Positions 43,721 through 53,227 of a DNA stretch of 64,000 nt are shown here, piece by piece (positions within the stretch are counted from its first letter, which is position 1; every line of letters begins with the position of its first letter). The DNA comes from Luteimicrobium xylanilyticum (GTDB lineage Bacteria > Actinomycetota > Actinomycetes > Actinomycetales > Cellulomonadaceae), in NCBI RefSeq assembly GCF_009429125.1, contig NZ_CP045529.1:2542001-2606000 (forward strand), given 5' to 3'. The notes beneath the pieces are model-generated. The model was given only the letters and a program-made list of their open reading frames with translations. It was not told the origin of the DNA and searched no databases. Both the position numbers and the translations under genes were made by a program.

Positions 43721-44853
43721 AGGGATCCCTCGGGGTCGTGGTGCACGGTGTCGTGCGGGGTGGTGTGCAGGACGGTGACGGTCGAGGCCGCGGCACCGGG
43801 CGGCGTGGACGACGGCTTCCCGATGAGCTGCCAGATCAGCAGACCGAGCACGAACGCGACCGCGACGAGGATGAGGTAGTGCAGCCACGTGTACGCGTGG
43901 CGGGGCTCCTCGATCTCGTCGTCGTCCTCGTAGTCGTCGACGTCGTCGCCGAAGCCGGACGCGACCCCCGGCGCCGGGACCGGTGCGCCGCTCGTGGGTG
44001 CGAACGCCATCGCCGAGGCCTGCTGCTCGGCGCCCGGCACGCCCCACGGCGCGACGACGGTCGCTGCCGGGTCGTAGCCCGTGGAGGAGGGCTCGGGCGC
44101 GCCGGGGGTCGTGGCCGGGAAAGCCGGAGCCGGGGCGGCCGGGCCCGCGGTCGTCGCGCCGCTCGTGGACGCCCAGGGAGCCGCTGCCGGTGCACCGCTC
44201 GTCGGGCCGAACGCCGGCACGGCTGGAGCGGGCATCGCAGGAGCCGGCGTCGCGGGAGCCGGCGTCGCGGGAGCCGGCGTCGCGGGAGCCTGAGGAGCCG
44301 CGGGGCCCGACGACGGCGCGGGCCGCATCGAGGTCCGCGTCGGCGCGGCGGACGGCTGTGCCTGGGGCGTCGCGGCCGGAGCGCTCGTGGGAGCCACCGG
44401 CTGCACCGGCATGAGGCGGCCCGTCGCGTCGACGGCGCGCGTGCTCGCCGCGCCCGCGGGCGGGCGCACGACGGGGGCGGGCTGGCCGCCGTCGCGCATG
44501 GAGCGGCGGGCGGGCGGCGCCGCGGGTGCGGGCGGCGGCGAACCGGCGGCGGGGCCCCACGGGGCGCTCACACCGGGCGCCTGGTAGCCACCGCCCGGAG
44601 ACGGGAAGGACGTGGGCGCCGGGCTCGCCGCGGGGGCGGCCGGCGCAGCTGCCGGACGCGCCTGCGGAGCAGGACGAGGCGTCGGCGGTGACTGTTGCGC
44701 GGCCCGCTCACGAGCGAGCCGCTCGAGCGTGGCGCGGCGCTCCGCCGCCCGCTGCTGCTCCTCGCGGGCCGCGGCGAGCGCCTGCTCGCGCTCCCGGAGC
44801 TCCCGGCGCGTCAGCGGCGCGCCGCCTGGCATGGATCCACCTTGATCGCTCAT
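43717..44853 (-). CDS. Proline/alanine-rich single-pass membrane protein, unknown function
   Basis: The 378-residue protein starts with an arginine/glutamate-rich helix (residues 15-50), followed by about 240 residues of low-complexity Pro/Ala sequence including PATPA-type repeats. An acidic stretch [14 protein letters not shown] comes next, then one transmembrane segment near residues 322-344 and a short outer tail. The N-terminus is probably cytoplasmic. Three perfect 15-bp DNA repeats encode part of the low-complexity region. I do not recognise a named family. Its position between nadD and rsfS, with overlaps at both ends, suggests a housekeeping operon member, but no role can be assigned. 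Confidence 0.8.
   Translation of the reverse strand: MSDQGGSMPGGAPLTRRELREREQALAAAREEQQRAAERRATLERLARERAAQQSPPTPRPAPQARPAAAPAAPAASPAPTSFPSPGGGYQAPGVSAPWGPAAGSPPPAPAAPPARRSMRDGGQPAPVVRPPAGAASTRAVDATGRLMPVQPVAPTSAPAATPQAQPSAAPTRTSMRPAPSSGPAAPQAPATPAPATPAPATPAPAMPAPAVPAFGPTSGAPAAAPWASTSGATTAGPAAPAPAFPATTPGAPEPSSTGYDPAATVVAPWGVPGAEQQASAMAFAPTSGAPVPAPGVASGFGDDVDDYEDDDEIEEPRHAYTWLHYLILVAVAFVLGLLIWQLIGKPSSTPPGAAASTVTVLHTTPHDTVHHDPEGSL
44241..44285. repeat. Three perfect tandem 15-bp repeats
   Basis: GAGCCGGCGTCGCGG occurs three times back to back at 44241, 44256 and 44271, with a partial fourth copy after. It lies in the membrane protein gene and, being a multiple of three, adds or removes five residues of the Pro/Ala stretch without frame change. 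Copy number could vary between strains. Confidence 0.9.
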
Positions 44854-45452
44854 GCGTGAGGACCTTCGTACAGACCGTATTTGTTGATGTACTGGACGAC
44901 CCCGTCGGGCACCAGGTACCAGACGGGAAGACCGGACGCCGCACGCTCACGGACGCCGGTCGAGGAGATGGCGAGGGCCGGGACCTCGAGCATGGTCACG
45001 CGGTCGGTGGGAAGGCCTTCGAGCGACAGCTGGTGGCCGGGCCGCGTCACCGCCACGAAGTGGGCGAGCTCGAAGAGCTGCTCGGCGTCCTTCCAGCGCA
45101 CGATCTGCTCGATCGCGTCGGCGCCGGTGATGAAGAAGAGCTCGGCCGCAGGGCGTTGCGCCTTGAGGTCGCGCAGGGTGTCGATGGTGTAGGTCAGGCC
45201 GCCCCGGTCGACGTCGACCCGGCTCACCGTGAACCGCGGGTTCGACGCGGTCGCGACGACCGTCATCAGGTAACGGTGCTCGGGGGCGGTGACGTGCTGG
45301 TGCTGCTTGAAGCTCGGCTGTCCCGTGGGGACGAACACGACCTCGTCGAGCGCGAACCGCGCGGCGACCTCGCTGGCCGCCACGAGGTGCCCGTGGTGGA
45401 TGGGGTCGAACGTGCCGCCCATGACGCCCAGACGCACGGGCGCATCACTCAT
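44850..45452 (-). CDS. nadD: Nicotinate-nucleotide adenylyltransferase
   Basis: NadD joins nicotinate mononucleotide and ATP to form deamido-NAD in NAD synthesis. The 200-residue protein has the nucleotidyltransferase HxGH motif in [12 protein letters not shown] near the N-terminus and the ISSTGVRER motif near the C-terminus, both diagnostic. Length matches the family. The ATG at 45452 was chosen as nearest to the conserved start; ATGs at 45470 and 45488 are in frame and equally lack a clear ribosome site. The stop overlaps the next gene start (ATGA). A 47-residue membrane peptide lies just upstream on the same strand. Confidence 0.94.
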   Translation of the reverse strand: MSDAPVRLGVMGGTFDPIHHGHLVAASEVAARFALDEVVFVPTGQPSFKQHQHVTAPEHRYLMTVVATASNPRFTVSRVDVDRGGLTYTIDTLRDLKAQRPAAELFFITGADAIEQIVRWKDAEQLFELAHFVAVTRPGHQLSLEGLPTDRVTMLEVPALAISSTGVRERAASGLPVWYLVPDGVVQYINKYGLYEGPHA

Positions 45453-45519
45453 CGGTACCACGGATGACATGCCTGCAGCGGCGTCCAAGAGCGCACTCGC
45501 ACCCTGTGCCTCAGTCCCC

Positions 45520-45663
45520 TCAGTGGCGCGTGCCGACGCTGCGGAACGCGAACGTCACCGCAAGGAGGGCGACCAGCACCGCCAGGGCCGTGCCGCCGTA
45601 GACGTACGGGGAGGCCGGGAGCTCGTTGACGACCTTCTCGGTGACCAGAACAGCTGCGGACAC
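45520..45663 (-). CDS. Small membrane protein (47 aa)
   Basis: GTG 45663 is preceded by AGGAGG, one of the best ribosome sites in the window. The 47-residue product begins [24 protein letters not shown], split by a short loop, and then one hydrophobic helix (about residues 24-42, [15 protein letters not shown]) with a basic tail RSVGTRH. I recall similar small membrane proteins in Cellulomonas-type genomes, without known function. It precedes nadD by 67 bases on the same strand. It was below the usual length cutoffs, so it is easily missed. Confidence 0.75.
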   Translation of the reverse strand: MSAAVLVTEKVVNELPASPYVYGGTALAVLVALLAVTFAFRSVGTRH

Positions 45664-45807
45664 GAGTCCTCCTACGCTCTCGCGACGCCGCCGCGTCGCG
45701 CCTGACGGTTGTCGTCCACCACCGACCCGGAGGGCCGCGGACTGGCGGGCGGCAACAAGTGTCTCACGTCCGCCGGGCCGGGCGACCCACCGCTTCCCAC
45801 GCGCCGG

Positions 45808-47151
45808 TCAGGGGCGCACGTGCCCGTCGCCGTGCACGACCCACTTGGTCGTCGTGAGCTCCGCGAGCCCCATCGGGCCGCGCGCGTGGAGCTTCTGCGT
45901 CGAGATCCCGATCTCGGCACCGAGGCCCAGCTGTCCGCCGTCCGTGAAGCGCGTCGAGGCGTTGACCATGATCGCCGCGGAGTCGAGCTCGGCGACGAAC
46001 CGCTCTGACGCCTGCAGGTCTCGCGTCACGATCGCCTCGGTGTGCCCCGAGGTCCAGGTCCGGATGTGGTCGATGGCGGCGTCGAGGTCCGACACGACGC
46101 GCACCGCGATCTCGAGCGCGAGGTACTCGGTCGCCCAGTCCTCGTCGGTCGCGGCGAGCACGTCGACGTCCTCGGGCGCGAGCCGAGCGGTCTCGTCGTC
46201 CCCGTGGACGACGACGCCCGCACCGGCGAGCGCGGCGAGCGCGGCGGGGAGGAACGTGGGTGCGGCGTCCGCGTGGACGAGCAGGGTCTCGGCCGCGTTG
46301 CACACCCCGACGCGCTGTGTCTTGGAGTTGAGCAGGATCTCCAGGGCCATCGCCTCGTCCGCGCCCGCGTCGACGTACACGTGGCAGTTGCCCACGCCGG
46401 TCTCGATCACGGGCACGGTCGACTCGCGGACCACGGTCTGGATGAGGTCGGCCCCGCCGCGGGGCACGAGGACGTCCACGAGCCCGCGCGCATGCATGAG
46501 CGCGACGCCGCCCGGCCGCCCGTGCTGGTCGACGGACTGGACGAGGTCGGCCGGCAGCCCGACGCCGTCGAGCGCCCGCCCGAGCACGGCCACGATCACG
46601 CGGTTGGACTCGGCTGCGGCGGAACCGCCGCGCAGGACGACGGCGTTGCCGCTCTTGAGCGCGAGGCCGGCGGCGTCGACGGTCACGTTGGGGCGTGCCT
46701 CGTAGATCATTCCGACGACCCCCATGGGCACGCGCACCTGGCGCAGCCGCAGACCGTTGGGCAGGGTCTGTCCGCGCACGACCTCGCCGACCGGGTCCGG
46801 GAGCCCTGCGAGCTCGCGCAGCGCGTCGGCGATGCCGACGATGCGGTCGGGCGTGAGCGCGAGGCGGTCCAGCAGCCCGTCGGGTAGCCCGTTCGCCCGG
46901 CCCCGGTCGAGGTCGAGGTCGTTGGCCGCGACGATCTCGTCGGTGGCCGCGACGAGCGCGTCCGCGAGCGCCTCGAGGGCGGCGTCCTTGGTCGCGCGGG
47001 TCGCGGTCGCGAGCGTCCGCGACGCGACCTTGGCGCGCTGCGCGACCTCTCGCACCGCCTGCTCGACGTCGACCGCGGGCGCGCCGCCCGGCACCGAGGC
47101 TGGGGTGGTCGTGGTGCCGGTGGTCGGGGCGTCGTGGGCGAGCGTCGTCAT
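45808..47151 (-). CDS. proA: Glutamate-5-semialdehyde dehydrogenase (gamma-glutamyl phosphate reductase)
   Basis: ProA reduces gamma-glutamyl phosphate with NADPH in proline synthesis. The 447-residue protein has the aldehyde-dehydrogenase-like fold with [28 protein letters not shown] and catalytic cysteine in [12 protein letters not shown] near residue 295. A 30-residue Thr/Pro-rich N-terminal tail precedes the domain, as in other actinomycetes. Its partner proB lies 730 bases upstream on the same strand, separated by a DHFR-like gene, so the two are probably not on a single uninterrupted transcript. ATG 47151 is the annotated start by length. Confidence 0.96.
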   Translation of the reverse strand: MTTLAHDAPTTGTTTTPASVPGGAPAVDVEQAVREVAQRAKVASRTLATATRATKDAALEALADALVAATDEIVAANDLDLDRGRANGLPDGLLDRLALTPDRIVGIADALRELAGLPDPVGEVVRGQTLPNGLRLRQVRVPMGVVGMIYEARPNVTVDAAGLALKSGNAVVLRGGSAAAESNRVIVAVLGRALDGVGLPADLVQSVDQHGRPGGVALMHARGLVDVLVPRGGADLIQTVVRESTVPVIETGVGNCHVYVDAGADEAMALEILLNSKTQRVGVCNAAETLLVHADAAPTFLPAALAALAGAGVVVHGDDETARLAPEDVDVLAATDEDWATEYLALEIAVRVVSDLDAAIDHIRTWTSGHTEAIVTRDLQASERFVAELDSAAIMVNASTRFTDGGQLGLGAEIGISTQKLHARGPMGLAELTTTKWVVHGDGHVRP

Positions 47152-47240
47152 GGGTCCAGCCTACGGGCGGGAGACGACGTCCGGGGAGGCCGGTGTCAGC
47201 ACGCGAGACGCTGCGGCCGAGCGGCACCGTCCTGACGAGC

Positions 47241-47795
47241 TCACGCGCGGGCGTAGCGCAGCAGTGTGACGCCGCCGGCGAACATCCGGGCCTCGAGCGG
47301 CCGGAGGGCCGGGATCCGCGTCCCCTCGGGGAACAGGCGGCGGCCGCATCCCTGGACGACCGGGTAGACGAAGAGCCGGTACTCGTCGACGAGGTCGGCG
47401 GCGACCAGCGCGTGGCACAGCGTGATGCTGCCGGTCACGACGACGTCCTGACCGGGCTTCAGCAGGAGGTCCTGCACCTGCTCGACGGGGTCGCCGTCGA
47501 GCACGGTCGTGTGCTCCCAGCCGGGTTCCGTGAGGGTCGACGAGACGACGTACTTCGCGACCTGGTCGAGGTACGCACCGATGCCGGTGGGGTCGTCGTC
47601 GCGGTGGCGCCAGTAGCCGCGGAAGTCCTCGAAGGTCCGACGCCCGACGAGCATGGCGTCCGACCGCTCGTCCTGACGCCGGAGCTCGGCGGGCAGGTCG
47701 GACTGGTCGGCCTGCGCCGACGGCTCGAACCAGTCGTCGAGCATCTCGACCGCCCCGTCGAGGGTGAGGTTCTGGGTGATCACGAGCGAGCGCAT
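47241..47795 (-). CDS. Dihydrofolate reductase-like / RibD C-terminal domain protein
   Basis: A 184-residue protein with the DHFR-like fold shared by RibD reductase domains. It has VITQNLTLDGAVEM at the start, AMLVGRRTFEDFRGYW, VVTGSITLCHALV for NADPH and GCGRRLFPEGT at the end. GGAGGTGCAGC precedes the ATG at 47795. True dihydrofolate reductase lacks this arrangement, so the substrate is not folate with any certainty; many paralogues in actinobacteria are unassigned. It is inserted between proB and proA, an unusual position for such a gene. Confidence 0.85.
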   Translation of the reverse strand: MRSLVITQNLTLDGAVEMLDDWFEPSAQADQSDLPAELRRQDERSDAMLVGRRTFEDFRGYWRHRDDDPTGIGAYLDQVAKYVVSSTLTEPGWEHTTVLDGDPVEQVQDLLLKPGQDVVVTGSITLCHALVAADLVDEYRLFVYPVVQGCGRRLFPEGTRIPALRPLEARMFAGGVTLLRYARA

Positions 47796-47879
47796 GCTGC
47801 ACCTCCGGTCCGGCGGGAAGCTGTCGCCCGGGTAGACCACCGCAGCACGCCGGACTCGTCGCCCCGGCCTGCGGGAACC

Positions 47880-49043
47880 TCAGGAGGCGGCGCGCCGCCC
47901 TCGCACGAGGACCAGGTCGTCGCGGTGAACGAGCTCGCGGTCGTACCCCTCGCCGAGGTCGGCCCGCAGGTCGTGCGTCGAACGCCCCAGGAGCTGCGGC
48001 AGCTCGGACGCGTCGAACGCGACGATCCCCCGTGCGACGACGCGGCCCTCCTCGGTCACGAGGTCGACGACGTCGCCCGCGTCGAACTCGCCCTCGACGC
48101 GCAGCACGCCCGCGGGAAGCAGCGACGCCCGACCGCCCTGGACGGCACGGACGGCCCCGGCGTCGAGCACGAGACGTCCCTGGGAGCGCGCCGCGTACCC
48201 GATCCAGAGCCGACGCCGGCTCGAGCGCTTGCCGAGGATCGCGAAGAACGTCCCGACGTCCTCGCCCGCGAGCGCGTCGGCGACCTGGTCCGAGCGGGCG
48301 AGCACGACGGCGACGCCGGACGCCGACGCGATCCGCGCGGCGTCGAGCTTGGTGATCATCCCGCCCGTCCCGACGGACGAGCCACGGCCCGTGACCTCGA
48401 CGTCGTCCAGGTCGGCCGGCGAGCGCACCTCGCCGATGCGCCGCGCCCCGGGCTGGCTGGGCGGCGCGTCGTAGAGGCCGTCGACGTCGGTCAGCAGGAC
48501 CATCGCGTCGGCGCGGACGAGGTGCGAGACGAGCGCGGCGAGGCGGTCGTTGTCACCGAACCGGATCTCGTGGGTCGCGACGGTGTCGTTCTCGTTGACG
48601 ATGGGCACGATGCCGAGGTCGAGCAACGTCTCGAGCGTGCGCTGGGCGTTGCGGTAGTGCCCGCGCCGCACGGTGTCCTCGACGGTCAGGAGCACCTGGC
48701 CGACGCGCAGGCCGTGCGCGCCGAACGCCTGGGTGTACCGCGCGACGAGCAGGCCCTGTCCCACGCTGGCCGCGGCCTGCGCGGTCGCGAGGTCCTTGGG
48801 ACGCCCCGAGAGTCCGAGCGGCCCGACGCCGGCCGCGATCGCGCCCGACGTCACGAGGACCACCTGGGTGCCGTCGGCGCGGCGGGCGGCGAGCACCTCG
48901 ACCAGGCGGTGCAGCGCGTCGACGTCGAGGAGCCCGTCGGCGCCCGTGAGGGACGACGAGCCGATCTTCACGACGACGCGGCGCGCCTTCGCGACGTCGG
49001 CGCGCGAGCCCGTGCCCACCGCGGACGCGGCGGCCGCCGTCAT
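47880..49043 (-). CDS. proB: Glutamate 5-kinase
   Basis: The 387-residue protein has an amino acid kinase domain ([31 protein letters not shown] and [18 protein letters not shown]) and a C-terminal PUA domain from about residue 290 ([13 protein letters not shown] onward). It phosphorylates glutamate to open proline synthesis and is feedback-inhibited by proline in many bacteria. The ATG at 49043 overlaps the obgE stop as ATGA, so it is translationally coupled to obgE, which is a conserved actinobacterial order. Confidence 0.96.
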   Translation of the reverse strand: MTAAAASAVGTGSRADVAKARRVVVKIGSSSLTGADGLLDVDALHRLVEVLAARRADGTQVVLVTSGAIAAGVGPLGLSGRPKDLATAQAAASVGQGLLVARYTQAFGAHGLRVGQVLLTVEDTVRRGHYRNAQRTLETLLDLGIVPIVNENDTVATHEIRFGDNDRLAALVSHLVRADAMVLLTDVDGLYDAPPSQPGARRIGEVRSPADLDDVEVTGRGSSVGTGGMITKLDAARIASASGVAVVLARSDQVADALAGEDVGTFFAILGKRSSRRRLWIGYAARSQGRLVLDAGAVRAVQGGRASLLPAGVLRVEGEFDAGDVVDLVTEEGRVVARGIVAFDASELPQLLGRSTHDLRADLGEGYDRELVHRDDLVLVRGRRAAS

Positions 49044-50632
49044 GCGCGGTCGTCCTCGGAGTCCTCCGCGGCGCGTGCGTCGGCGGCGCGGGCCTCGTCG
49101 GCCGGGTCGGACCAGTGGCCGGAGGACCGCTCGGTCCACAGCTCCTCGCGCGCGGCCGCCTTGGCGTCCATGCGCTCGTGGAACTCGGCGCGCTTCTCCT
49201 TGCGCGACGGCCGGAGACGGTCGTCGAGGCGCAGGTCGGTCCCGCGGGGGCCGCCGAGCAGCTCGGAGCCGGTGAGCAGCGTGGGCTCCCAGTCGAAGAC
49301 GACGGCGTTCTTGCTCGACCCGATGCGCACCTCGTCGCCCGCGACGGCGCCCGTCGCGAAGAGCTTCTCCTCGACGCCGAGCCGCGCGAGACGGTCCGCG
49401 AGGTAGCCGACGGCCTCGTCGTTCGAGAAGTCGGTCTGCCGCACCCAGCGCTCGGGCTTGGCGCCCAGCACCTCGAAGTAGACGCCGTCGGCGTCCTGCC
49501 GGCGGGTGACGGTGAAGCCCTTCTCGTCGACCGCCTGGGGTCGCAGGACGATCCGGGCGGGCTCGGGCGCGGGCGCCTCCGCGCGCGCCTTGTCGACGAT
49601 CTCCGCGAGCGCGAACGTCAGGGGGCGCAGGCCCTCGTGGCTCGCGGTCGAGATCTCGAACACGCGCAGGCCGCGCGCCTCGAGCTCGGGGCGGACGAAG
49701 TCCGCGAGCTCCCGGGCCTCGGGCACGTCGATCTTGTTGAGCACGACGACGCGCGGACGCTCCATGAGCGGCACGCGTCCCCCCGCGACGCCCGCTTCGC
49801 CACCGACGCTGTCCAGGGCCGCTGCGTACTCGGCGAGCTCGCGCTCGATGACGTCGAGGTCGCTGATCGGGTCGCGGCCCGGCTCGAGAGTCGCGCAGTC
49901 GAGCACGTGCACGATGACGGCGCACCGCTCGATGTGGCGCAGGAACTCCAGTCCGAGACCCTTGCCCTCGCTCGCGCCGGGGATGAGCCCGGGGACGTCG
50001 GCGACGGTGAAGCGTGCCTGCCCGGCCTGCACGACGCCGAGGTTCGGCACGAGCGTGGTGAAGGGGTAGTCCGCGATCTTGGGCCGGGCCGCGGAGATCG
50101 CCGCGACGAGGCTCGACTTGCCGGCGCTCGGGTAGCCCACGAGCGCGACGTCGGCGATGGTCTTGAGCTCGAGGACGACGTCCCGCTCGTCGCCGGGCTC
50201 CCCGAGGAGCGCGAAGCCGGGCGCCTTGCGGCGCTGGCTCGCGAGCGCGGCGTTGCCGAGCCCGCCGCGGCCGCCCTCGGCGACCATGAACTCCGCGCCC
50301 GCGCCGACGAGGTCCGCGAGGACCTCGCCGTCGGTCGAGGTGACGACCGTGCCGTCGGGGACGCCGAGGACGAGGTCGCCGCCGGTCGCACCCGCACGGT
50401 TGTCGCCCATCCCCTGGGTGCCCGACGGCGCGTGCCGGTGCGGCCCGTGGTGGTACTCGAGCAAGGTGGTGGTCTGCGGGTCGACGCGGAGGATCACGGA
50501 CCCGCCGTTGCCGCCGTTCCCCCCGTCGGGGCCGGCGAGCGGCTTGAACTTCTCCCGGCGGATGGACGCGCAACCGTTGCCGCCGTCACCGCCGTGAGCG
50601 TGCAGCACCACGCGATCGACGAACGTCGCCAT
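49040..50632 (-). CDS. obgE: Obg family GTPase
   Basis: A 530-residue essential GTPase linked to ribosome assembly and stress control. The glycine-rich Obg domain (residues 1-160) has [15 protein letters not shown] and [14 protein letters not shown], then the G domain with P-loop GYPSAGKS near residue 168, switch DVPGLI and NKID. The OCT domain follows at about 370-440, and a charged C-terminal tail completes it. ATG 50632 is preceded by GAGAGGACC. It lies after rpmA with a hairpin between them and overlaps proB, giving the conserved rplU-rpmA-obg-proB order. Confidence 0.97.
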   Translation of the reverse strand: MATFVDRVVLHAHGGDGGNGCASIRREKFKPLAGPDGGNGGNGGSVILRVDPQTTTLLEYHHGPHRHAPSGTQGMGDNRAGATGGDLVLGVPDGTVVTSTDGEVLADLVGAGAEFMVAEGGRGGLGNAALASQRRKAPGFALLGEPGDERDVVLELKTIADVALVGYPSAGKSSLVAAISAARPKIADYPFTTLVPNLGVVQAGQARFTVADVPGLIPGASEGKGLGLEFLRHIERCAVIVHVLDCATLEPGRDPISDLDVIERELAEYAAALDSVGGEAGVAGGRVPLMERPRVVVLNKIDVPEARELADFVRPELEARGLRVFEISTASHEGLRPLTFALAEIVDKARAEAPAPEPARIVLRPQAVDEKGFTVTRRQDADGVYFEVLGAKPERWVRQTDFSNDEAVGYLADRLARLGVEEKLFATGAVAGDEVRIGSSKNAVVFDWEPTLLTGSELLGGPRGTDLRLDDRLRPSRKEKRAEFHERMDAKAAAREELWTERSSGHWSDPADEARAADARAAEDSEDDRA

Positions 50633-50667
50633 GAGAAGGGTCCTCTCGAGCAGGGGGAAGAAACGAA

Positions 50668-50703
50668 CCGAGGGACGCACCGCCGAAACGGTGCGCCCCT
50701 CGG
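50668..50703 (-). terminator. Hairpin with T-rich tail between rpmA and obgE
   Basis: A 15-bp stem with a single mismatch (50703-50689 against 50682-50668, six-base loop) is followed on the minus strand by TTCGTTTCTT. It lies between the rpmA stop and the obgE start and could partially terminate the ribosomal protein transcript, letting only some polymerases reach obgE and proB. Confidence 0.7.
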
Positions 50704-50726
50704 GTCAAGCCGGCTGGTCGGCCCGA

Positions 50727-50984
50727 TCAGGCCTCGGCCGGGACGATGTCGATGACCTTGCGGTCACGGCGCGTGCCGAACTGGACGGCGCCCGCGGTCA
50801 GCGCGAACAGCGTGTCGTCGCCGCCACGGCCGACGTTGTTGCCGGGGTGGAAGTGCGTGCCGCGCTGGCGCACGATGATCTCGCCCGCCTTGACCTGCTC
50901 GCCGCCGAAGCGCTTGACGCCGAGGCGCTGCGCGTTGGAGTCACGACCGTTGCGCGAGGAGCTCGCGCCCTTCTTGTGTGCCAT
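50727..50984 (-). CDS. rpmA: 50S ribosomal protein L27
   Basis: L27 lies at the peptidyl transferase centre. The 85-residue sequence [19 protein letters not shown] and [15 protein letters not shown] is unmistakable. It starts without the N-terminal extension cleaved by Prp in Firmicutes. ATG 50984. It follows rplU after 73 bases that contain a hairpin (CCCGTCGC and GCGACGGG, 51033-51051) which could affect the L21/L27 ratio. Confidence 0.98.
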   Translation of the reverse strand: MAHKKGASSSRNGRDSNAQRLGVKRFGGEQVKAGEIIVRQRGTHFHPGNNVGRGGDDTLFALTAGAVQFGTRRDRKVIDIVPAEA

Positions 50985-51057
50985 GTCTGATGACCTGCTC
51001 TCGTGCCGAGGGAGAAGTGGGAGTAGTGAGATCCCGTCGCGGTGCGACGGGAGGGAC

Positions 51058-51378
51058 TCACTTGATGCCGGTGACCTTGAGGCGGGTCAGCTGCTGGCGG
51101 TGACCCTGGCGACGGCGGTAGCCGGTCTTGTTCTTGTACCGGAGGATCGCGATCTTCGGGCCCTTCTCGTCCCGGACGACCTCGGCGGTGACCTTGACCT
51201 TCGCGAGCTTCGCCGCGTCGGTGGTGACCTTCTCCCCGTCGACGAGCAGGAGCGCGGGAAGCTCGACCGAGTCGCCGACCCCTGCGGACAGACGGTCCAC
51301 GACGACGACGTCGCCGACCGCGACCTTCTCCTGGCGGCCGCCAGCCTTCACGATCGCGTACACCACGTTGCTGCTCAT
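51058..51378 (-). CDS. rplU: 50S ribosomal protein L21
   Basis: L21 is a 106-residue large-subunit protein. [19 protein letters not shown] and the end [20 protein letters not shown] are diagnostic. I use the ATG at 51378, which gives MSSNVVYAI; longer frames upstream are leader. It is the first gene of the rplU-rpmA-obgE-proB operon, transcribed from the promoter at 51503-51532. About 120 bases of leader precede it, room for autogenous control, though I cannot recognise a specific leader structure. Confidence 0.97.
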   Translation of the reverse strand: MSSNVVYAIVKAGGRQEKVAVGDVVVVDRLSAGVGDSVELPALLLVDGEKVTTDAAKLAKVKVTAEVVRDEKGPKIAILRYKNKTGYRRRQGHRQQLTRLKVTGIK

Positions 51379-51502
51379 CTCTACTCGTCTGGGCGTGCTC
51401 GTCATGGTCGATCGTCTTGGAGACTGCGACACGCCGCGGCGTGCGAGTGCGACCGCCCCATGGGCACACGGGACCAGCGCGTATGACACGCGCCGACGAT
51501 CA

Positions 51503-51532
51503 AGGGTACGGGCCGCGCCCGTCCCGGGTCAA
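51503..51532 (-). promoter_or_regulatory. rplU: Promoter of rplU-rpmA-obgE-proB
   Basis: Reading leftward, TTGACC (51532-51527) and TACCCT (51508-51503) are spaced by 18 bases and match actinobacterial housekeeping -35 and -10 boxes. The start of transcription would lie near 51496, leaving a leader of about 120 bases before rplU. Confidence 0.7.
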
Positions 51533-51572
51533 ACCGCCCCGACGGGCGACCGGCGCCGCGACGCGACCGTGC

Positions 51573-51779
51573 TCACTCGAGCACGAACGAGACCTCGAGC
51601 ACCACCTGCCAGGAGACGATACGTCCGTCCTCGACCTTGACCTTCTGGTCCTTGACCCACGCCCCGGACACGTTCCGCAGCGTCTGCGCTGCGCGCTCGA
51701 CACCGATCCTCACGGCGTCGTCGAAGCTCGTGTCCGACCGCGCGGAGATGTGCGTGATGCGTGCGACCGATGCGCTCAT
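51573..51779 (-). CDS. Dodecin family flavin-binding protein
   Basis: A 68-residue dodecin. These small proteins assemble into hollow dodecamers that store flavins or coenzyme A. The family features are the SARSDTSFDDAVRIGVERAAQTLRN helix, split into two sections, and the final strand WQVVLEVSFVLE; the FMN-stacking Trp is in SWQVVL. GGAGGGCACC precedes the ATG at 51779. It sits between rplU and the isoaspartyl methyltransferase as a lone gene. Confidence 0.93.
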   Translation of the reverse strand: MSASVARITHISARSDTSFDDAVRIGVERAAQTLRNVSGAWVKDQKVKVEDGRIVSWQVVLEVSFVLE

Positions 51780-51864
51780 GGTGCCCTCCTCGTCGAACGT
51801 CCGGAACCTTCAGCGTGCGTCGCGGTGCGGAGGCCCGCACGCCGGGCGGCGCTACGGTCGGTGC

Positions 51865-52479
51865 ATGAGGTCACGGTCCGGCCGGCCCGTCGGAGCCGGT
51901 CCCCTGGACGACGCGGTGACCGACGCACTCCGCGCCGTCTCGCGGCGCGACTTCCTGCCCGACGCCGTCCGCGGTCGCGCCGACGACGACGTCGCCCTCC
52001 CCCTGGTCCACGGGCAGACCGGCTCCCAGCCGACGACGGTCGCGGCCATGCTCCGCCTGCTCGACGCCCGGCCGGGGCAGCACGTGCTCGACGTGGGCTC
52101 GGGCTCGGGCTGGACGACGGCGCTCCTGGCGCACCTCGTCGGGCCGGACGGCGAGGTGCTCGGCCTCGAGCTCGAGCCGACCCTCGTGGCGTTCGGCCGC
52201 GCGAACGTCGAGGCCCACGGGATGCCGTGGGCGCGCGTCGAGGCCGCCGACCCCGCGCACCTGGGCCGCCCGCGCCCCGGCGGCTGGGACCGGATCCTCG
52301 TCTCGGCCTCCCCCGTGGAGCTCCCGCAGCCGCTCGTGCGCCAGCTCGCGCCCGGAGGCCGCCTCGTGCTCCCGGTCCGCACGACGATGGTCCGGGTGGA
52401 GGTCGACACCGACGGCCGCGCGCGCACGAGCGAGCACGGCGCGTACGCGTTCGTCCCCCTGCGCGGACCGCTCGTCTGA
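51865..52479 (+). CDS. Protein-L-isoaspartate O-methyltransferase family protein
   Basis: The 204-residue protein has the PCMT opening LVHGQTGSQPTTVAAML and the SAM-binding motif VLDVGSGSGWTTALLA (about residues 75-90), then ILVSASPVELPQPLV and GGRLVLPV. It would methylate isoaspartyl residues in damaged proteins. Relative to the common GQTISQP motif, Gly replaces Ile, a mild change. No ribosome site is visible. A TACGGT box at 51853-51858 ends six bases before the ATG 51865, so the mRNA is likely leaderless. It is divergent from dodecin. Confidence 0.87.
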   Translation: MRSRSGRPVGAGPLDDAVTDALRAVSRRDFLPDAVRGRADDDVALPLVHGQTGSQPTTVAAMLRLLDARPGQHVLDVGSGSGWTTALLAHLVGPDGEVLGLELEPTLVAFGRANVEAHGMPWARVEAADPAHLGRPRPGGWDRILVSASPVELPQPLVRQLAPGGRLVLPVRTTMVRVEVDTDGRARTSEHGAYAFVPLRGPLV

Positions 52480-52597
52480 GCCCGCCCGTCGAAGGCGACA
52501 CCCCCACGAGGGCACCGGCCGCCACCGAGTCAGCGGGTGGGTGCGGGGAGGCGGGACGGCGACGACCCCGACCACGTCACCGTCGGCCAGCACGACC

Positions 52598-53182
52598 TCA
52601 CCGTCCACGCCAGGGCGGGGCGTCGAGGTGCGTGCGGCACCGCGCCTGGTACTTCTCGGAGCCCCCGACGTGCTCCGCGGTGGGGGCCGCGGCGTCGTCC
52701 GCCGGGCCCGACGGCGGCACCACGACCCGGACGTGGAACGGCGCGTCCTCCCCGCACACCGCGCACACGGCGAGCAGCCGGTCGGTGCGCTCCGCGAGGG
52801 TCGCGAGCGTAGCCATGGGCTCGAACGGCTGCTGGTCGTACGTCACGTCGAGCCCGGCGACCACGACGACGACCCCTGCGTCCGCGAGCCGCTCGACGAC
52901 GCCGGTGAGCTCCGGTCCGAAGAACTGGGCCTCGTCCACGGCGAGCAGCTCGGTGGCCGGGTCCCGCGCGTCGGCGACCTCGGCGGCGTGCGACGCGACG
53001 CGCGACGGCACCGCGAGCCCGAAGTGGGTGCTGACGCGCCCGGCCCCGCGACGCACGTCCAGCGCGTGGCTCACGACCTCCACGACCCGCCCGGCCACCT
53101 GCGCCCGGCGCACACGCCGGAGCAGCTCCTCCGTCTTGCCGGCGAACATCGGCCCGACGACGACCTCGACCCGTCCCGTCAT
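52598..53182 (-). CDS. tdk: Thymidine kinase
   Basis: A 194-residue type II thymidine kinase. Evidence is the P-loop GPMFAGKTEEL (residues 10-20), LAVDEAQFF for magnesium and the lasso domain, and the zinc-binding CAVCGEDA with CRTH near the C-terminus. It salvages thymidine and deoxyuridine. The ATG at 53182 gives the typical MTGRVEVVVGPMFAG start; a nine-codon longer start at 53209 is possible. It follows the S9 peptidase gene in the direction of transcription, 46 bases away. Confidence 0.94.
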   Translation of the reverse strand: MTGRVEVVVGPMFAGKTEELLRRVRRAQVAGRVVEVVSHALDVRRGAGRVSTHFGLAVPSRVASHAAEVADARDPATELLAVDEAQFFGPELTGVVERLADAGVVVVVAGLDVTYDQQPFEPMATLATLAERTDRLLAVCAVCGEDAPFHVRVVVPPSGPADDAAAPTAEHVGGSEKYQARCRTHLDAPPWRGR

Positions 53183-53227
53183 GCCCTCATCCAACCCGCC
53201 GGGACGCACGAGGGCACAGCGAGCGGG

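Noticed and set aside
44241-44285. Tandem 15-bp repeats as a possible CRISPR array
   Set aside because: Repeats are contiguous with no spacers, lie in a coding low-complexity region and keep frame.
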